Translations under genes and position numbers: made by a program
Part shown: one piece after another, positions 10,014-19,199 of the stretch
Layout of the letters: every line of letters begins with the position of its first letter
Position numbering within the stretch: position 1 is the stretch's first letter
Notes under the pieces: model-generated
The model's input: the letters and a program-made list of their open reading frames with translations, nothing else
Told to the model about the DNA's origin: nothing
The model's database searches: none
Source: Streptomyces fumigatiscleroticus
GTDB taxonomy: Bacteria > Actinomycetota > Actinomycetes > Streptomycetales > Streptomycetaceae
NCBI RefSeq assembly: GCF_014647975.1
Contig: NZ_BMQF01000005.1
Coordinates: 1-64,000, forward strand
Length of the DNA stretch: 64,000 nucleotides
Direction: 5' to 3'

Positions 10014-11089
10014 CGCCGGCGAGGGGAACGTCCCCGCTCCAGTCGGTCCCCGCGGAGCTGTCGGCACGGGTGCCGGTGGAACAGCGGGCTCCGGGGCTGG
10101 GCCGGGACGCCGTACGGCTGCTGGTGTCGCGCGGCAGCGAGGTGTCGCACCATGCGTTCGCGGAGCTGCCGCGGCTGCTGCGGGCCGGGGATCTGCTGGT
10201 GGTGAACACCTCGCCCACGCTGGCCGCGGCGGTCGACGGGCGGATCGGCCACGCGCGCGTGGTGGTGCACTTCTCCACCTGCGGGGACGACGGCCGGTGG
10301 GCGGTCGAGCTGCGGGATCCGGACGGACGGGGTACCACGCGCGCGCGTGCGGGCACACACACGGGTACACAGGTATGGCTGCCCGGGGGTGTGCGGCTGC
10401 TGCTGGAGGAGCCGCTGGACGGGCGGAGCGGCCGGCTGTGGTGGACGCGGGTGTCGGGGCCGGGGGTCGTCGCCATGCTGCGCGGGCACGGCCGGCCCAT
10501 CCGTTACTCGTACACGGAGCGCGACCAGCCGCTGTCGGCGTACCAGACGGTGTTCGCGCTGCCCTCGGCCGACGGGGCGGGGAGCGCGGAGATGCCGAGC
10601 GCGGCGCGGCCCTTCACGGCGGGGCTGGTGACGGAGCTGGTGAGCCGGGGGGTGCAGTTCGCGCCGGTGACACTGCACACCGGGGTGGCCTCCGCGGAGG
10701 CGCATGAGCCGCCGTAGCCGGAGCGGTTCTCGGTGCCGGAGGTGTCGGCGCGGCTGATCAACGCGGTGCGGCCGGCCGGCGGGCGGGTGGTGGCGGTGGG
10801 GACGACGGCCGTGCGGGCGGTGGAGTCGGCGGCCGGTGCCGACGGCGTCGTACGGGCCCACGCGGGGTGGACGGATCTGGTGGTGGCCCCGGAGCGCGGG
10901 GTGCGGGTGGTGGACGGGCTGCTGACCGGGCTGCACGAGCCCGAGGCGTCGCATCTGCTGATGCTGGAGACGGTCGCGGGGCGGGAGGCGGTCGACCGGG
11001 GCTACGCGGCGGCGCTGCGGGGCCGCTATCTGTGGCACGAGTTCGGGGACGTGCACCTTCTCCTGCCGCCGGAACACCCCTCACACTGA
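10010..11089 (+). pseudogene. queA-like tRNA ribosyltransferase-isomerase homologue with an internal amber codon
   Basis: One continuous reading frame (359 codons plus the stop) resembles S-adenosylmethionine:tRNA ribosyltransferase-isomerase, but a TAG at 10715-10717 interrupts it after HEPP. The text continues in the same frame as PERFSVPEVSARL, where I expect a tyrosine codon (TAC/TAT) before PERFSVP, so a single base change explains the break. The downstream part restarts at best from a GTG at 10733. The C-terminal half retains GTTAVRAVES and DGLLTGLHEPEASHLLML, well-kept family features. The N-terminal block reads DLLVVNTSPTLAAAV where true QueA has DLLVxNDTRVxPARL, so this is a divergent paralogue of unknown activity. 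Start is the GTG overlapping the SDR stop. Could be a true mutation, a base error or readthrough. Confidence 0.85.
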
Positions 11090-11413
11090 GCATTGCGGCA
11101 GCAACTCAGCGTGAGATCGAGGCGCCCCCCATGTGAGCCCGCGCATAGGGCGCGGATCACTTACGAAGGAGCATAGGAGACAAACTGGGCAGGTTTGAGC
11201 GGGGTAAACAGTCTGCTCTGCCCCGCTTTGACCCTCCCTGATCCACTACCCGGCTTCGTACGTCACACCTTTGCCACCCAATTTTGCGACCGCTAAGAAT
11301 TGCTCACGTCGCTCAGCGCCGCGGGTTCCCCCCGCGGCGTTCGTGCCGGAAGCACCACAGTCCCCCGCCGGACGCCGAGCGACTCCCGCGCAATTCGAAG
11401 AGGTCCCACCGCC
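11090..11413 (+). promoter_or_regulatory. intergenic region and probable leader of the SLT-domain gene
   Basis: This 324-base gap has no open frame I trust. It holds a hairpin with 7-bp arms AGCGGGG (11198-11204) and CCCCGCT (11221-11227) followed by TTTGA, which could end transcription from the queA-like side. Further on is an 8-bp hairpin formed by GCCGCGGG and CCCGCGGC around 11318-11340, lying about 75 bases before the start. I checked for the c-di-AMP (ydaO) riboswitch that controls several Streptomyces wall hydrolases and did not find its conserved blocks. Confidence 0.4.
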
Positions 11414-12154
11414 ATGCCCAAGAACATCAACTTCCGCGGCCATAGTCGTGCGCTGACCCGCAGGATGAACCGCAAGAACACGCTCGCGATCACCGGTGTC
11501 GCCGCGCTGGGTGCCGCAGCCATCACCCTGTCGACCGTTCCGGGCGGTGGGCAGACCACCACCTCCGAGGCCGCTGCCTCGGGTCACGTGGCCTACAGCT
11601 CCGAGCCGATCAAGGACGTCAAGGCCGGCGTCACCGGCCAGCTGGCGACCGCCGGCCAGAAGGTCGCGTCGATCGAGGCCAAGCAGAAGGCCGCCGACGA
11701 GGCCACCGCCAAGAAGGCCGAGGCCGAGAAGAAGGCGGCCGCCGACAAGGCCGAGCAGGAGCGTGCGGACCAGCAGGCCGCGAGCCGGTCCACGCAGCGC
11801 GTGGAGGTCAAGCAGGTCTCCGCCAAGACCTACACCGACAACCTCGACGGCTGGATCCGCCAGGCCCTGGACATCATGAAGGCCAAGGGCATCCCGGGCT
11901 CGTACCACGGCCTGCACAAGAACATCATGCGTGAGTCCTCGGGCAACCCGAAGGCCATCAACCTCTGGGACATCAACGCCCGCAACGGCATCCCGTCCAA
12001 GGGCCTGCTCCAGGTCATCCCGCCGACCTTCAAGGCGTACCACGTCGAGGGCACGTCCTGGGACATCTACGACCCGGTGGCCAACATCACCGCCGCCGCC
12101 AACTACGCGGCCGACCGTTACGGCACGATCGACAACGTCAACAGCGCGTACTGA
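11414..12154 (+). CDS. secreted SLT-type transglycosylase-like protein
   Basis: A 246-residue protein with a long basic N-region and Sec-type hydrophobic stretch (about residues 24-45, NTLAITGVAALGAAAITL), an alanine/lysine/glutamate-rich helical linker (about 75-125), and a C-terminal SLT-fold domain (about 140-246). The domain has the catalytic-glutamate motif IMRESSGNPKAIN and SKGLLQVIPPTFKAYH, followed by YDPVANITAAANYAADRYG. It should cleave or bind peptidoglycan outside the cell. The ATG at 11414 is preceded by GAAGAGG at about ten bases. Streptomycetes code several such proteins acting in growth, germination and sporulation; the specific role here is not visible. Confidence 0.88.
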   Translation: MPKNINFRGHSRALTRRMNRKNTLAITGVAALGAAAITLSTVPGGGQTTTSEAAASGHVAYSSEPIKDVKAGVTGQLATAGQKVASIEAKQKAADEATAKKAEAEKKAAADKAEQERADQQAASRSTQRVEVKQVSAKTYTDNLDGWIRQALDIMKAKGIPGSYHGLHKNIMRESSGNPKAINLWDINARNGIPSKGLLQVIPPTFKAYHVEGTSWDIYDPVANITAAANYAADRYGTIDNVNSAY

Positions 12155-12185
12155 GGACGGCGCGGGACCTCAGCCCGTGAAAAGC

Positions 12186-12226
12186 GCCGAAGGGCGGCAC
12201 CCCTGGTGGGTGCCGCCCTTCGGCGT
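12186..12226. terminator. bidirectional terminator
   Basis: A perfect 18-bp stem (12186-12203 with 12209-12226) and a five-base loop CTGGT, preceded by AAAA on the left arm. It lies between the convergent SLT gene and the FHA-ABC gene and serves both. Confidence 0.88.
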
Positions 12227-12243
12227 CGTACGTACGGGTGCGC

Positions 12244-14784
12244 TCACTTGCGCATGACCTCGGGCTCGTGGCGGCGCAGGAAGCGGGCCACGAAGAAGCC
12301 GCAGATCACGCCGAGGGCGATCAGCGCGGCCATGTCCATGCCCCAGGCCCCCAGGGTGTGGTCCCACAGCGGGTCCGTGTCCCCGGCCGTCTCCGGCGGA
12401 CTGATCTTGTTGAAGTCCAGGGTGGCGCCCGCGGCGGCGACCGCCCAGCGGGACGGCATCAGATACGAGAACTCGTTGACGCCGATCGAGCCGTGCAGGG
12501 TGAACAGACAGCCCGTGAACACCACCTGGATGATCGCGAACATGACCAGCAGCGGCATGGTCTTCTCGGCCGTCTTCACCAGCGACGAGATGATCAGGCC
12601 GAACATCATCGAGGTGAAGCCCAGCGCCATGATCGGCAGCGACAGCTCCAGCAGCGTGAGCTTGCCCAGGACCAGGCCCTCGTCCGGGATCTCCCGGTTG
12701 AAGAAGCCGATGACGCCGACCAGCAGCCCCTGGAGCACGGTGATCAGACCGAGCACGAACACCTTGGACATCAGGTACGCCGAGCGGGACAGGCCGGTGG
12801 CGCGCTCCCGCTCGTAGATGACCCGTTCCTTGATCAGCTCACGGACGGAGTTCGCGGCACCGGCGAAACAGGCGCCGACCGCGAGGATCAGCAGCACCGT
12901 GGTGGCCGTGCCGTTGGGAATGATCCGGCCGGTCTTGGGGTTGGCGGGGTTGGGCAGCAGGCCCTTGTCCGCGTCGATCAGCAGGCTGACCGCGCCGAGC
13001 ACGGCCGGCAGGATCACCATCAGCGCCAGGAAGCCCCGGTCGGAGGCGATCACCGAGACATAGCGGCGCACCAGCGTGCCGAACTGGGACATCCAGCCCT
13101 GCGGCTTCGGCGGCTTCATCGCCTGCATCGGCGGCATCTGCACGGACTGCGGCGCGACGGCGTCGATGTCCGCGGCGTACATCTGGTAGTGCTGCGAGCC
13201 CTTCCAGCGGCCCGCCCAGTCGTAGTCGCGGTAGTTCTCGAAGGCGGAGAAGACGTCGGCCCAGGTCTCGTAGCCGAAGAAGTTCAGGGCCTCCTCCGGC
13301 GGGCCGAAGTAGGCCACGGCTCCGCCCGGCGCCATCACCAGCAGCTTGTCGCAGAGCGCCAGCTCGGCCACGGAGTGGGTGACGACCAGGACCGTACGGC
13401 CGTCGTCGGCCAGGCCGCGCAGCAGCTGCATGACATCGCGGTCCATGCCCGGGTCCAGACCGGAGGTCGGCTCGTCCAGGAAGATCAGCGACGGCTTGGT
13501 CAGCAGCTCCAGGGCGACCGAGACGCGCTTGCGCTGGCCGCCGGAGAGGGAGGTGACCTTCTTGTCCTTGTGGATGTCGAGCTTCAGCTCGCGCAGCACC
13601 TCGTCGATACGGGCGTTGCGCTCGGCGGCCGTGGTGTCGGCCGGGAAGCGGAGCTTGGCCGCGTACTTGAGGGCCTTCTTGACGGTCAGCTCCTTGTGCA
13701 GGATGTCGTCCTGCGGGACCAGACCGATGCGCTGGCGCAGCTCGGCGAACTGCTTGTACAGGTTCCGGTTGTCGTAGAGGACCTCGCCCTGGTCGGCGGG
13801 CCGGTAACCGGTGAGCGCCTTCAGCAGGGTCGACTTGCCGGAGCCGGACGGGCCGATGACCGCGATCAGCGACTTCTCGGGTACGCCGAAGGAGACGTCC
13901 TTCAGGATCTGCTTGCCGCCGTCGACCGTGACGGTCAGGTGGCGCGCGGAGAAGGAGACCTCACCGGTGTCGACGAACTCCTCGAGCCGGTCGCCGACGA
14001 TCCGGAACGTCGAGTGGCCGACGCCGACGATGTCGGTCGGGCCGAGCAGCTGCGAGCCGCCCTTGGGGATCGGCTGGCCGTTGACGTACGTGCCGTTGTG
14101 CGAGCCGAGGTCGCGGATCTCCATGCGGCCGTCGGGCGTCGAGTGGAACTCGGCGTGGTGACGGGAGACCTGGAGGTCGGAGACGACCAGCTCGTTCTCC
14201 AGGGCACGGCCGATGCGCATCACGCGGCCGAGCGAGAACTGGTGGAACGTGGTCGGGCTGCGATCGCCGTACACCGGCGGCGCCCCCGCGCCACCACCGG
14301 GACCCTGCTGCTGCGGAATCTGCGAAGCGGCCTGGTGCGGCTGCTGCTGCATCTGCTGCGGTTGCTGCCAGCCGGCCTGTGGAGCCTGCTGCTGGGGCGC
14401 CTGCTGCGCCCAGTTCGGGCCCGCGCCCTGGGCGGCGTAGGGCTGCTGGGGCTGCGCCTGCGGGGTCGCGACGGCGGCCGCGGCACCGGACAGGTTCAGA
14501 CGCGGTCCGTCGGTCGCGTTGCCCAGGTGCACGGTCGAGCCGGGACCCAGTTCCATCTGGTGGATCCGCTGGCCCTGCACGAACGTGCCATTGGTGCTGC
14601 CGTGGTCCTCGATGACCCAACTACGGCCGTTGAAGCTGACCGTGGCGTGCCGCCAGGAGACCCTGGCGTCGTCGAACACGAGGTCCCCTTGCGGATCGCG
14701 TCCGAGCGTGTAAGACCTGGACGGATCGAGCGTCCAGGTCCGTCCATTAGATTCCAGTACGAGTTCAGGCACTCCATGCCCCAC
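12244..14784 (-). CDS. FHA-FHA-ABC transporter (ABCG-like, ATPase and permease fused)
   Basis: An 846-residue fusion. Two FHA phosphothreonine-binding domains (about 10-100 and 195-280) each show the GR...SRxH...N-G pattern: LGRDPQGDL...STNGTFV and IGRALENEL...SHNGTYVNG. A Q/P-rich linker (about 110-165) separates them. The ABC ATPase (about 290-520) has GPSGSGKST, LSGGQRKR, LIFLDEPTSGLDP and a TH histidine; about six membrane helices follow (600-840). The layout is that of mycobacterial Rv1747, a Ser/Thr-kinase-regulated exporter, so kinase control is likely. GTG at 14784 has GGGGGA seven bases before it; a second GTG at 14772 is also possible. Cargo is unknown. Confidence 0.93.
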   Translation of the reverse strand: MGHGVPELVLESNGRTWTLDPSRSYTLGRDPQGDLVFDDARVSWRHATVSFNGRSWVIEDHGSTNGTFVQGQRIHQMELGPGSTVHLGNATDGPRLNLSGAAAAVATPQAQPQQPYAAQGAGPNWAQQAPQQQAPQAGWQQPQQMQQQPHQAASQIPQQQGPGGGAGAPPVYGDRSPTTFHQFSLGRVMRIGRALENELVVSDLQVSRHHAEFHSTPDGRMEIRDLGSHNGTYVNGQPIPKGGSQLLGPTDIVGVGHSTFRIVGDRLEEFVDTGEVSFSARHLTVTVDGGKQILKDVSFGVPEKSLIAVIGPSGSGKSTLLKALTGYRPADQGEVLYDNRNLYKQFAELRQRIGLVPQDDILHKELTVKKALKYAAKLRFPADTTAAERNARIDEVLRELKLDIHKDKKVTSLSGGQRKRVSVALELLTKPSLIFLDEPTSGLDPGMDRDVMQLLRGLADDGRTVLVVTHSVAELALCDKLLVMAPGGAVAYFGPPEEALNFFGYETWADVFSAFENYRDYDWAGRWKGSQHYQMYAADIDAVAPQSVQMPPMQAMKPPKPQGWMSQFGTLVRRYVSVIASDRGFLALMVILPAVLGAVSLLIDADKGLLPNPANPKTGRIIPNGTATTVLLILAVGACFAGAANSVRELIKERVIYERERATGLSRSAYLMSKVFVLGLITVLQGLLVGVIGFFNREIPDEGLVLGKLTLLELSLPIMALGFTSMMFGLIISSLVKTAEKTMPLLVMFAIIQVVFTGCLFTLHGSIGVNEFSYLMPSRWAVAAAGATLDFNKISPPETAGDTDPLWDHTLGAWGMDMAALIALGVICGFFVARFLRRHEPEVMRK

Positions 14785-15010
14785 TGAGTTGTCCCCCGAG
14801 TTTCCCCCATCACAGGGAGTCTAGGGATGGCGAACATCGGGGGGAACTATTTCAGGCTCGCCCCCCTGACCGAAAGTCGGGCCTTGTGAAGACCGGGCGG
14901 CGGCCCATCGACCGTTCCCGTTGACGGGGTGGAAACCGGCCCGGAGAGTGGTAATCCACGCGAGGGGGACATGCGCGGCGGCCCGCCGCGCCGCGGATCG
15001 GGGGTCTGCC

Positions 15011-16981
15011 ATGAGCGCGTCCACCACCGTCACCACCACGGGAGAGCGTACGGGAATTCCGTGGACGGACGTCCTGCTGTCCGCGATCGCCTCCGTGAGC
15101 TGGGCGTTGATCGGAATGGCGGGCACGGCGGCGCTCGGTCTGCATCTGCTCCGGGCGGACGCGGCCGGCTCCCTGGGGACGATGACCGCGGCGGTCGTGG
15201 CGCTCGCGGCGGGCGGTTCGGTCACGCCCTCCGGGGACGTCTCCGCGTTCGGCCTGACGGGCGCCCAGGCCGACACCGCCATCGAGATCACGCCACTGGG
15301 CGTGAGCCTGGTCGGTGCCCTGCTGCTCTCCTTCTTCTTCCTGCGTTCCCTGCGCACGGCGGGAGCCGTCGTCGCGCCGGCCCAACTCCTCGCGCGCGCG
15401 GGAGCGGTGGTCGCCCTGTTCGTGGCGACACTGGGCGGGCTGGCCTGGGCGGGGCACGATGTCATCACGCTCGACGGCGGTGCGCTGGACCTGCCCGGCG
15501 GCGGGGGCGGCGGCATCGAGGTGCCGGGGGTCGGGGACATCGGCGGGCTGCTGCCCGACCGGATCGGTGATCTCGTCGACGCCAAGGCGGCCGTCGGTTT
15601 CACCGTCGACACCGTGCCCACGCTGCTGGGCGGGCTGGCCTGGTCGGCCGGCGTCCTGCTGATCGCCCTCCTCGCCTCCCGGCGCGCTCCCCTGCCACCC
15701 GGCTGGCACGCCGTGCACCGGGTGGTGCGGCCCGCCGTGTCGGCCGTCGTCACGGTGGTGCTGGTGGCGGTGGCGGCCGGGCTCGCGGCGGCGGCGTACG
15801 CGGCGATCGGCGACGACCACCCCCGGCGGATCGCGGGCGCGGCGCTGCTCGGCGCTCCGAACGGTGTGTGGCTCGGTCTCTCCCTCGGCCTCTTCGTGCC
15901 GTGGGACGCCACGGCGACGGGCCGACTCGCCACGCTGCTGCCCGACCCGCTGGACGATCTGCTCGGCGTGCGCTCGGACCAGCCCGTCACCCTCTCCCGG
16001 CTGGCCGAACTGGACGGCCGGGTGTGGCTGCTGGGGGTGGCGGCGGCGCTGGCGATGCTGCTCGCGGGGGTGCTCACGGCGGTACGGACGCCGGTGGGCC
16101 CGGCTGCCGCCGGGGGTTCCGTACGGGATCCGGGCGCGCTCGCTCTCGCGGGGCGGTGTGCGCTGCGGCTGGGCCTCGCGACGGCGGCGGCGCTGCCGCT
16201 GCTGGTCTGGCTGACGGAGGTGTCGGCGAACGCCTCGCTCTCCGTGCTCGGCTTCGACGCGTTCGGCGCGGGTGTCGATCTGCACGGGCACCTCGGCATG
16301 GCGCTGCTGCTCGGCGCCGCGTGGGGTGCCGGTGCGGGGGCCATCGGGGCGCTGCTCGCCCGGGCGAGCGGGGCCGCGGGCCGGCGGGCGGCGCCACTGG
16401 CGCTGGGAACCGGGGCCGGGAGCGGGGGCGCGTGGGCGCGTGGGGAGGGAGCGGTGGCCGCTCCCCAGGGGGCTCCTCCCCAGGGGGCCCCTGGGGCTGC
16501 TCCCGTGGCCGGGAGTGCCGGTGAGGCGTCGTACGCGGCGCGGTCCGGGCCGTACCGGCCCGGTACGCCGTACCGGCCGCCGAACCCCGCCACCAATCCG
16601 TATCTGCGGCTGCCGGACGGTCTACGGGAACCGGAGGACGCCCGTCCCGCGCAGGGATCGTGGCCGGGCGGGGAGACACGCGAGCTCGGCACCGGCCGCC
16701 CGCCCGGCGACGACGGGCCGCCCCCGCCGACCCCGCCGCGGGGCGACGACGCTCGGCGGGGGGCGGAGTCGTCGCCGTCCGGCGAGCGGCCTGCCGCGGG
16801 CGGCTCGCCGGACGGTGACGACATGTACGGCGCTCCCACCATCGCCCGGCCGCTCGGGCCGCTCCCGCGCCCGCCCCGGCGGCCACGCGGGGACCGGTCG
16901 GCGTCCAGGTGGGACGACGGACCTCCGCCGCCCCCGCCGCCTCCCCCGCCCGCGCCACGGAAGCCGAAGGGCGGGCGATGA
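15011..16981 (+). CDS. streptophobe family integral membrane protein
   Basis: A 656-residue membrane protein with about ten hydrophobic segments spread over residues 20-460, and then a long, probably cytoplasmic, tail rich in Gly, Pro and Arg that includes a run of ten prolines just before the end (APRKPKGGR). The pattern matches the Streptomyces-specific streptophobe family, whose function is unknown. ATG at 15011 is preceded by GGGGG at seven bases; an upstream in-frame start (14921) lacks a site and would add a non-hydrophobic leader. It is divergent from the FHA-ABC gene, with 226 bases between, and is followed by a 9-bp repeat array. Confidence 0.82.
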   Translation: MSASTTVTTTGERTGIPWTDVLLSAIASVSWALIGMAGTAALGLHLLRADAAGSLGTMTAAVVALAAGGSVTPSGDVSAFGLTGAQADTAIEITPLGVSLVGALLLSFFFLRSLRTAGAVVAPAQLLARAGAVVALFVATLGGLAWAGHDVITLDGGALDLPGGGGGGIEVPGVGDIGGLLPDRIGDLVDAKAAVGFTVDTVPTLLGGLAWSAGVLLIALLASRRAPLPPGWHAVHRVVRPAVSAVVTVVLVAVAAGLAAAAYAAIGDDHPRRIAGAALLGAPNGVWLGLSLGLFVPWDATATGRLATLLPDPLDDLLGVRSDQPVTLSRLAELDGRVWLLGVAAALAMLLAGVLTAVRTPVGPAAAGGSVRDPGALALAGRCALRLGLATAAALPLLVWLTEVSANASLSVLGFDAFGAGVDLHGHLGMALLLGAAWGAGAGAIGALLARASGAAGRRAAPLALGTGAGSGGAWARGEGAVAAPQGAPPQGAPGAAPVAGSAGEASYAARSGPYRPGTPYRPPNPATNPYLRLPDGLREPEDARPAQGSWPGGETRELGTGRPPGDDGPPPPTPPRGDDARRGAESSPSGERPAAGGSPDGDDMYGAPTIARPLGPLPRPPRRPRGDRSASRWDDGPPPPPPPPPPAPRKPKGGR

Positions 16982-17016
16982 CCCGGACTCGCCCGGCGGC
17001 GGTCTCCTCGGGGACC

Positions 17017-17061
17017 GAAGCGATCCGAGCGATCCAAGCGATCCGAGCGATCGAAGCGATC
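17017..17061. repeat. 9-bp tandem repeat, each unit containing GATC
   Basis: Five consecutive units of consensus NRAGCGATC (GAAGCGATC, CGAGCGATC, CAAGCGATC, CGAGCGATC, GAAGCGATC), followed by a further GATC at 17069-17072. The GATC sites fall exactly 9 bp apart. It lies in the 249-base gap between the streptophobe gene and serB. Confidence 0.9.
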
Positions 17062-17230
17062 GAGGCGTGATCGGAGCATGGTCGGGGCGTGGTCGCGGAG
17101 TAACGCCGGAGTCACCGGAGTCATGGGAAAAGGCAAGGTTCCCGCCACCGGTGTGCCATCCGTTGTTCGGTGTCCGTCAGGCGGACCTCAGGGGCGGAAG
17201 GCGCCGCGTGCCCCATACAGTGGGACCACC

Positions 17231-18439
17231 ATGAGCGCTTCGCAGACCTCTGACGTCCCGACTCTTCTCGTCAAGATCTTCGGCAAGGACAGGCCGGGGA
17301 TCACGGCGGGCCTCTTCGACACCCTCGCCGCCTACTCCGTCGACGTCGTCGACATCGAGCAGGTCGTCACCCGTGGCCGGATCGTGCTGTGCGCGCTCGT
17401 GACCGAGCCGCCCGGGGGTCTGGAGGGAGATCTGCGGGCGACCGTCCACAGCTGGGCGGAGTCGATGAAGATGCAGGCGGAGATCATCTCCGGTACCGGC
17501 GACAACCGGCCGCGCGGTCTCGGCCGCTCCCTGGTGACCGTGCTCGGCCACCCGCTCACCGCGGAGGCGACGGCCGCGATCGCCGGCCTGATCACCAAGG
17601 CCGGCGGCAACATCGACCGTATCTTCCGGCTGGCCAAGTATCCGGTGACGGCGGTCGAATTCGCGGTGTCCGGAGTGGAGACCGAGCCGCTGCGCACCGC
17701 CCTGGCGACCGACGCGGCGGCGCTCGGCGTGGATGTCGCCGTCGTGGCGGCCGGGCTGCACCGGCGGGCACAGCGCCTGGTCGTCATGGACGTGGACTCC
17801 ACGCTGATCCAGGACGAGGTGATCGAGCTCTTCGCCGCGCACGCCGGCTGCGAGGAGGAGGTCGCCGAGGTGACGGCCGCCGCGATGCGGGGCGAACTGG
17901 ACTTCGAGCAGTCCCTGCACGCGCGCGTGGCGCTGCTCGAGGGGCTGGACGCCTCGGTGGTGGAGAAGGTCCGCAGCGAGGTGCGGCTGACACCGGGTGC
18001 CCGCACGCTGATCCGCACCCTGAAGCGGCTCGGCTATCAGGTGGGGGTCGTCTCGGGCGGATTCACCCAGGTCACGGACGATCTGAAGGAGCGGCTCGGG
18101 CTGGACTTCGCCCAGGCCAACACGCTGGAGATCGTCGACGGCAGACTGACGGGCCGGGTCGTCGGCGAGATAGTCGACCGGGCGGGCAAGGCACGGCTGC
18201 TGCGCCGGTTCGCCGCGGCGGCGGGCGTACCGCTGTCGCAGACCGTGGCGATCGGTGACGGCGCCAACGACCTGGACATGCTGAACGCCGCCGGTCTCGG
18301 CGTGGCCTTCAACGCCAAGCCGGTCGTCCGCGAGGCGGCGCACACCGCGGTGAACGTGCCGTTCCTGGACACGGTGCTGTACCTGCTGGGCATCACCCGC
18401 GAGGAGGTCGAGGCGGCGGACACGCTCGACCAGGAGTGA
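17231..18439 (+). CDS. serB: phosphoserine phosphatase with N-terminal ACT domains
   Basis: This 402-residue enzyme hydrolyses O-phosphoserine to serine in the last step of serine synthesis. The first 180 residues carry ACT-type regulatory domains (KIFGKDRPGITAGLFDTLA), as in mycobacterial SerB2, where serine binding regulates activity. The HAD core has motif I MDVDSTLIQ with D187 and D189, motif II VVSGGFTQV, and motif IV IGDGANDLDML. ATG at 17231. Upstream is the 9-bp GATC array; downstream a 12-bp-stem hairpin separates it from the convergent SixA gene. It appears to be monocistronic. Confidence 0.95.
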   Translation: MSASQTSDVPTLLVKIFGKDRPGITAGLFDTLAAYSVDVVDIEQVVTRGRIVLCALVTEPPGGLEGDLRATVHSWAESMKMQAEIISGTGDNRPRGLGRSLVTVLGHPLTAEATAAIAGLITKAGGNIDRIFRLAKYPVTAVEFAVSGVETEPLRTALATDAAALGVDVAVVAAGLHRRAQRLVVMDVDSTLIQDEVIELFAAHAGCEEEVAEVTAAAMRGELDFEQSLHARVALLEGLDASVVEKVRSEVRLTPGARTLIRTLKRLGYQVGVVSGGFTQVTDDLKERLGLDFAQANTLEIVDGRLTGRVVGEIVDRAGKARLLRRFAAAAGVPLSQTVAIGDGANDLDMLNAAGLGVAFNAKPVVREAAHTAVNVPFLDTVLYLLGITREEVEAADTLDQE

Positions 18440-18479
18440 CTTCCGCCCGGTGGGGCGCGCGAGTCCTGCCCGGTGAGAT

Positions 18480-18515
18480 CAGGGGCCCGGCCCGCGCGCG
18501 TGTGCCGGGCCCCTG
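18480..18515. terminator. bidirectional terminator between serB and sixA
   Basis: A 12-bp stem (18480-18491 with 18504-18515) around a 12-base loop, between convergent genes. Confidence 0.8.
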
Positions 18516-18530
18516 CGCGTACGGGCCGGA

Positions 18531-19049
18531 TCAGTCGGTCGGTGCCCAGTAGTCGAGCAGCCTCGCCACGCCGGGCTCCAGGGTCTTCCAGGAGCCGCCG
18601 AAGGACAGGACGGCGTAGGCGGCGGCCGGGAAACCACGCCGGTTCAGCCGCTCGCGGGCGTCGCTCTCGGCGGATCCGGACAGGACCTCGGCCAGTCCCT
18701 GCACGCCGGGGTTGTGGCCGACGAGGAGGACGTTGCGCACGTCGTCGGGGGTTTCGTTGAGCACGGCGATCAGCTCGCCGGGCGAGGCCTCGTAGATCCG
18801 CTCCTCATAAACGGTTTTCGGCCGCTGCGGGAACTCCTGAACGGCCAGTTTCCACGTCTCGCGGGTCCGGGTCGCGGTGGAGCACAGAGCCAGGTCCATG
18901 GCGATGCCGGTGTCGACCAGCCTGCGTCCGGCTTCTGCGGCGTCCTTGCGGCCCCGCTCAGCGAGCGGTCGCTCGTGGTCGTTCACCTGTGGCCAGTCGG
19001 CCTTCGCATGCCGGAGGAGGACAATCCGTCGGGAGTCTGCGACGCTCAT
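18531..19049 (-). CDS. SixA-type histidine phosphatase
   Basis: A 172-residue member of the histidine phosphatase superfamily. The catalytic RHG-like motif reads LLRHAKADWP (about 11-20; RHA is typical for SixA proteins), the second arginine is in CSTATRTRETW, and the second catalytic histidine is in VLLVGHNPGVQGL. SixA removes phosphate from histidine phosphotransfer proteins in E. coli; actinobacterial targets are unknown, so a general small-molecule or protein phosphatase role is possible. It is monocistronic and convergent with serB. Confidence 0.9.
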   Translation of the reverse strand: MSVADSRRIVLLRHAKADWPQVNDHERPLAERGRKDAAEAGRRLVDTGIAMDLALCSTATRTRETWKLAVQEFPQRPKTVYEERIYEASPGELIAVLNETPDDVRNVLLVGHNPGVQGLAEVLSGSAESDARERLNRRGFPAAAYAVLSFGGSWKTLEPGVARLLDYWAPTD

Positions 19050-19199
19050 GCAACCCAGCTTCGCATGAAACAGGCCACGGGGCGCAGGGAGTTGACATGC
19101 GTATTCACCGGCGAGAGGCGTGTCCGGGGCGTCCGCCGGGCGCCCGGGCGCCGCGCGTGATCCATCGGGTGTGCTCCCGTCGCGCGGGGGCGGGCACCG

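Noticed and set aside
11090-11413. Possible c-di-AMP riboswitch before the SLT-domain gene
   Set aside because: The conserved blocks of that class were not found; only simple hairpins are present.
12238-14787. An 849-codon plus-strand frame
   Set aside because: Antisense to the FHA-ABC gene, which has complete domain evidence.
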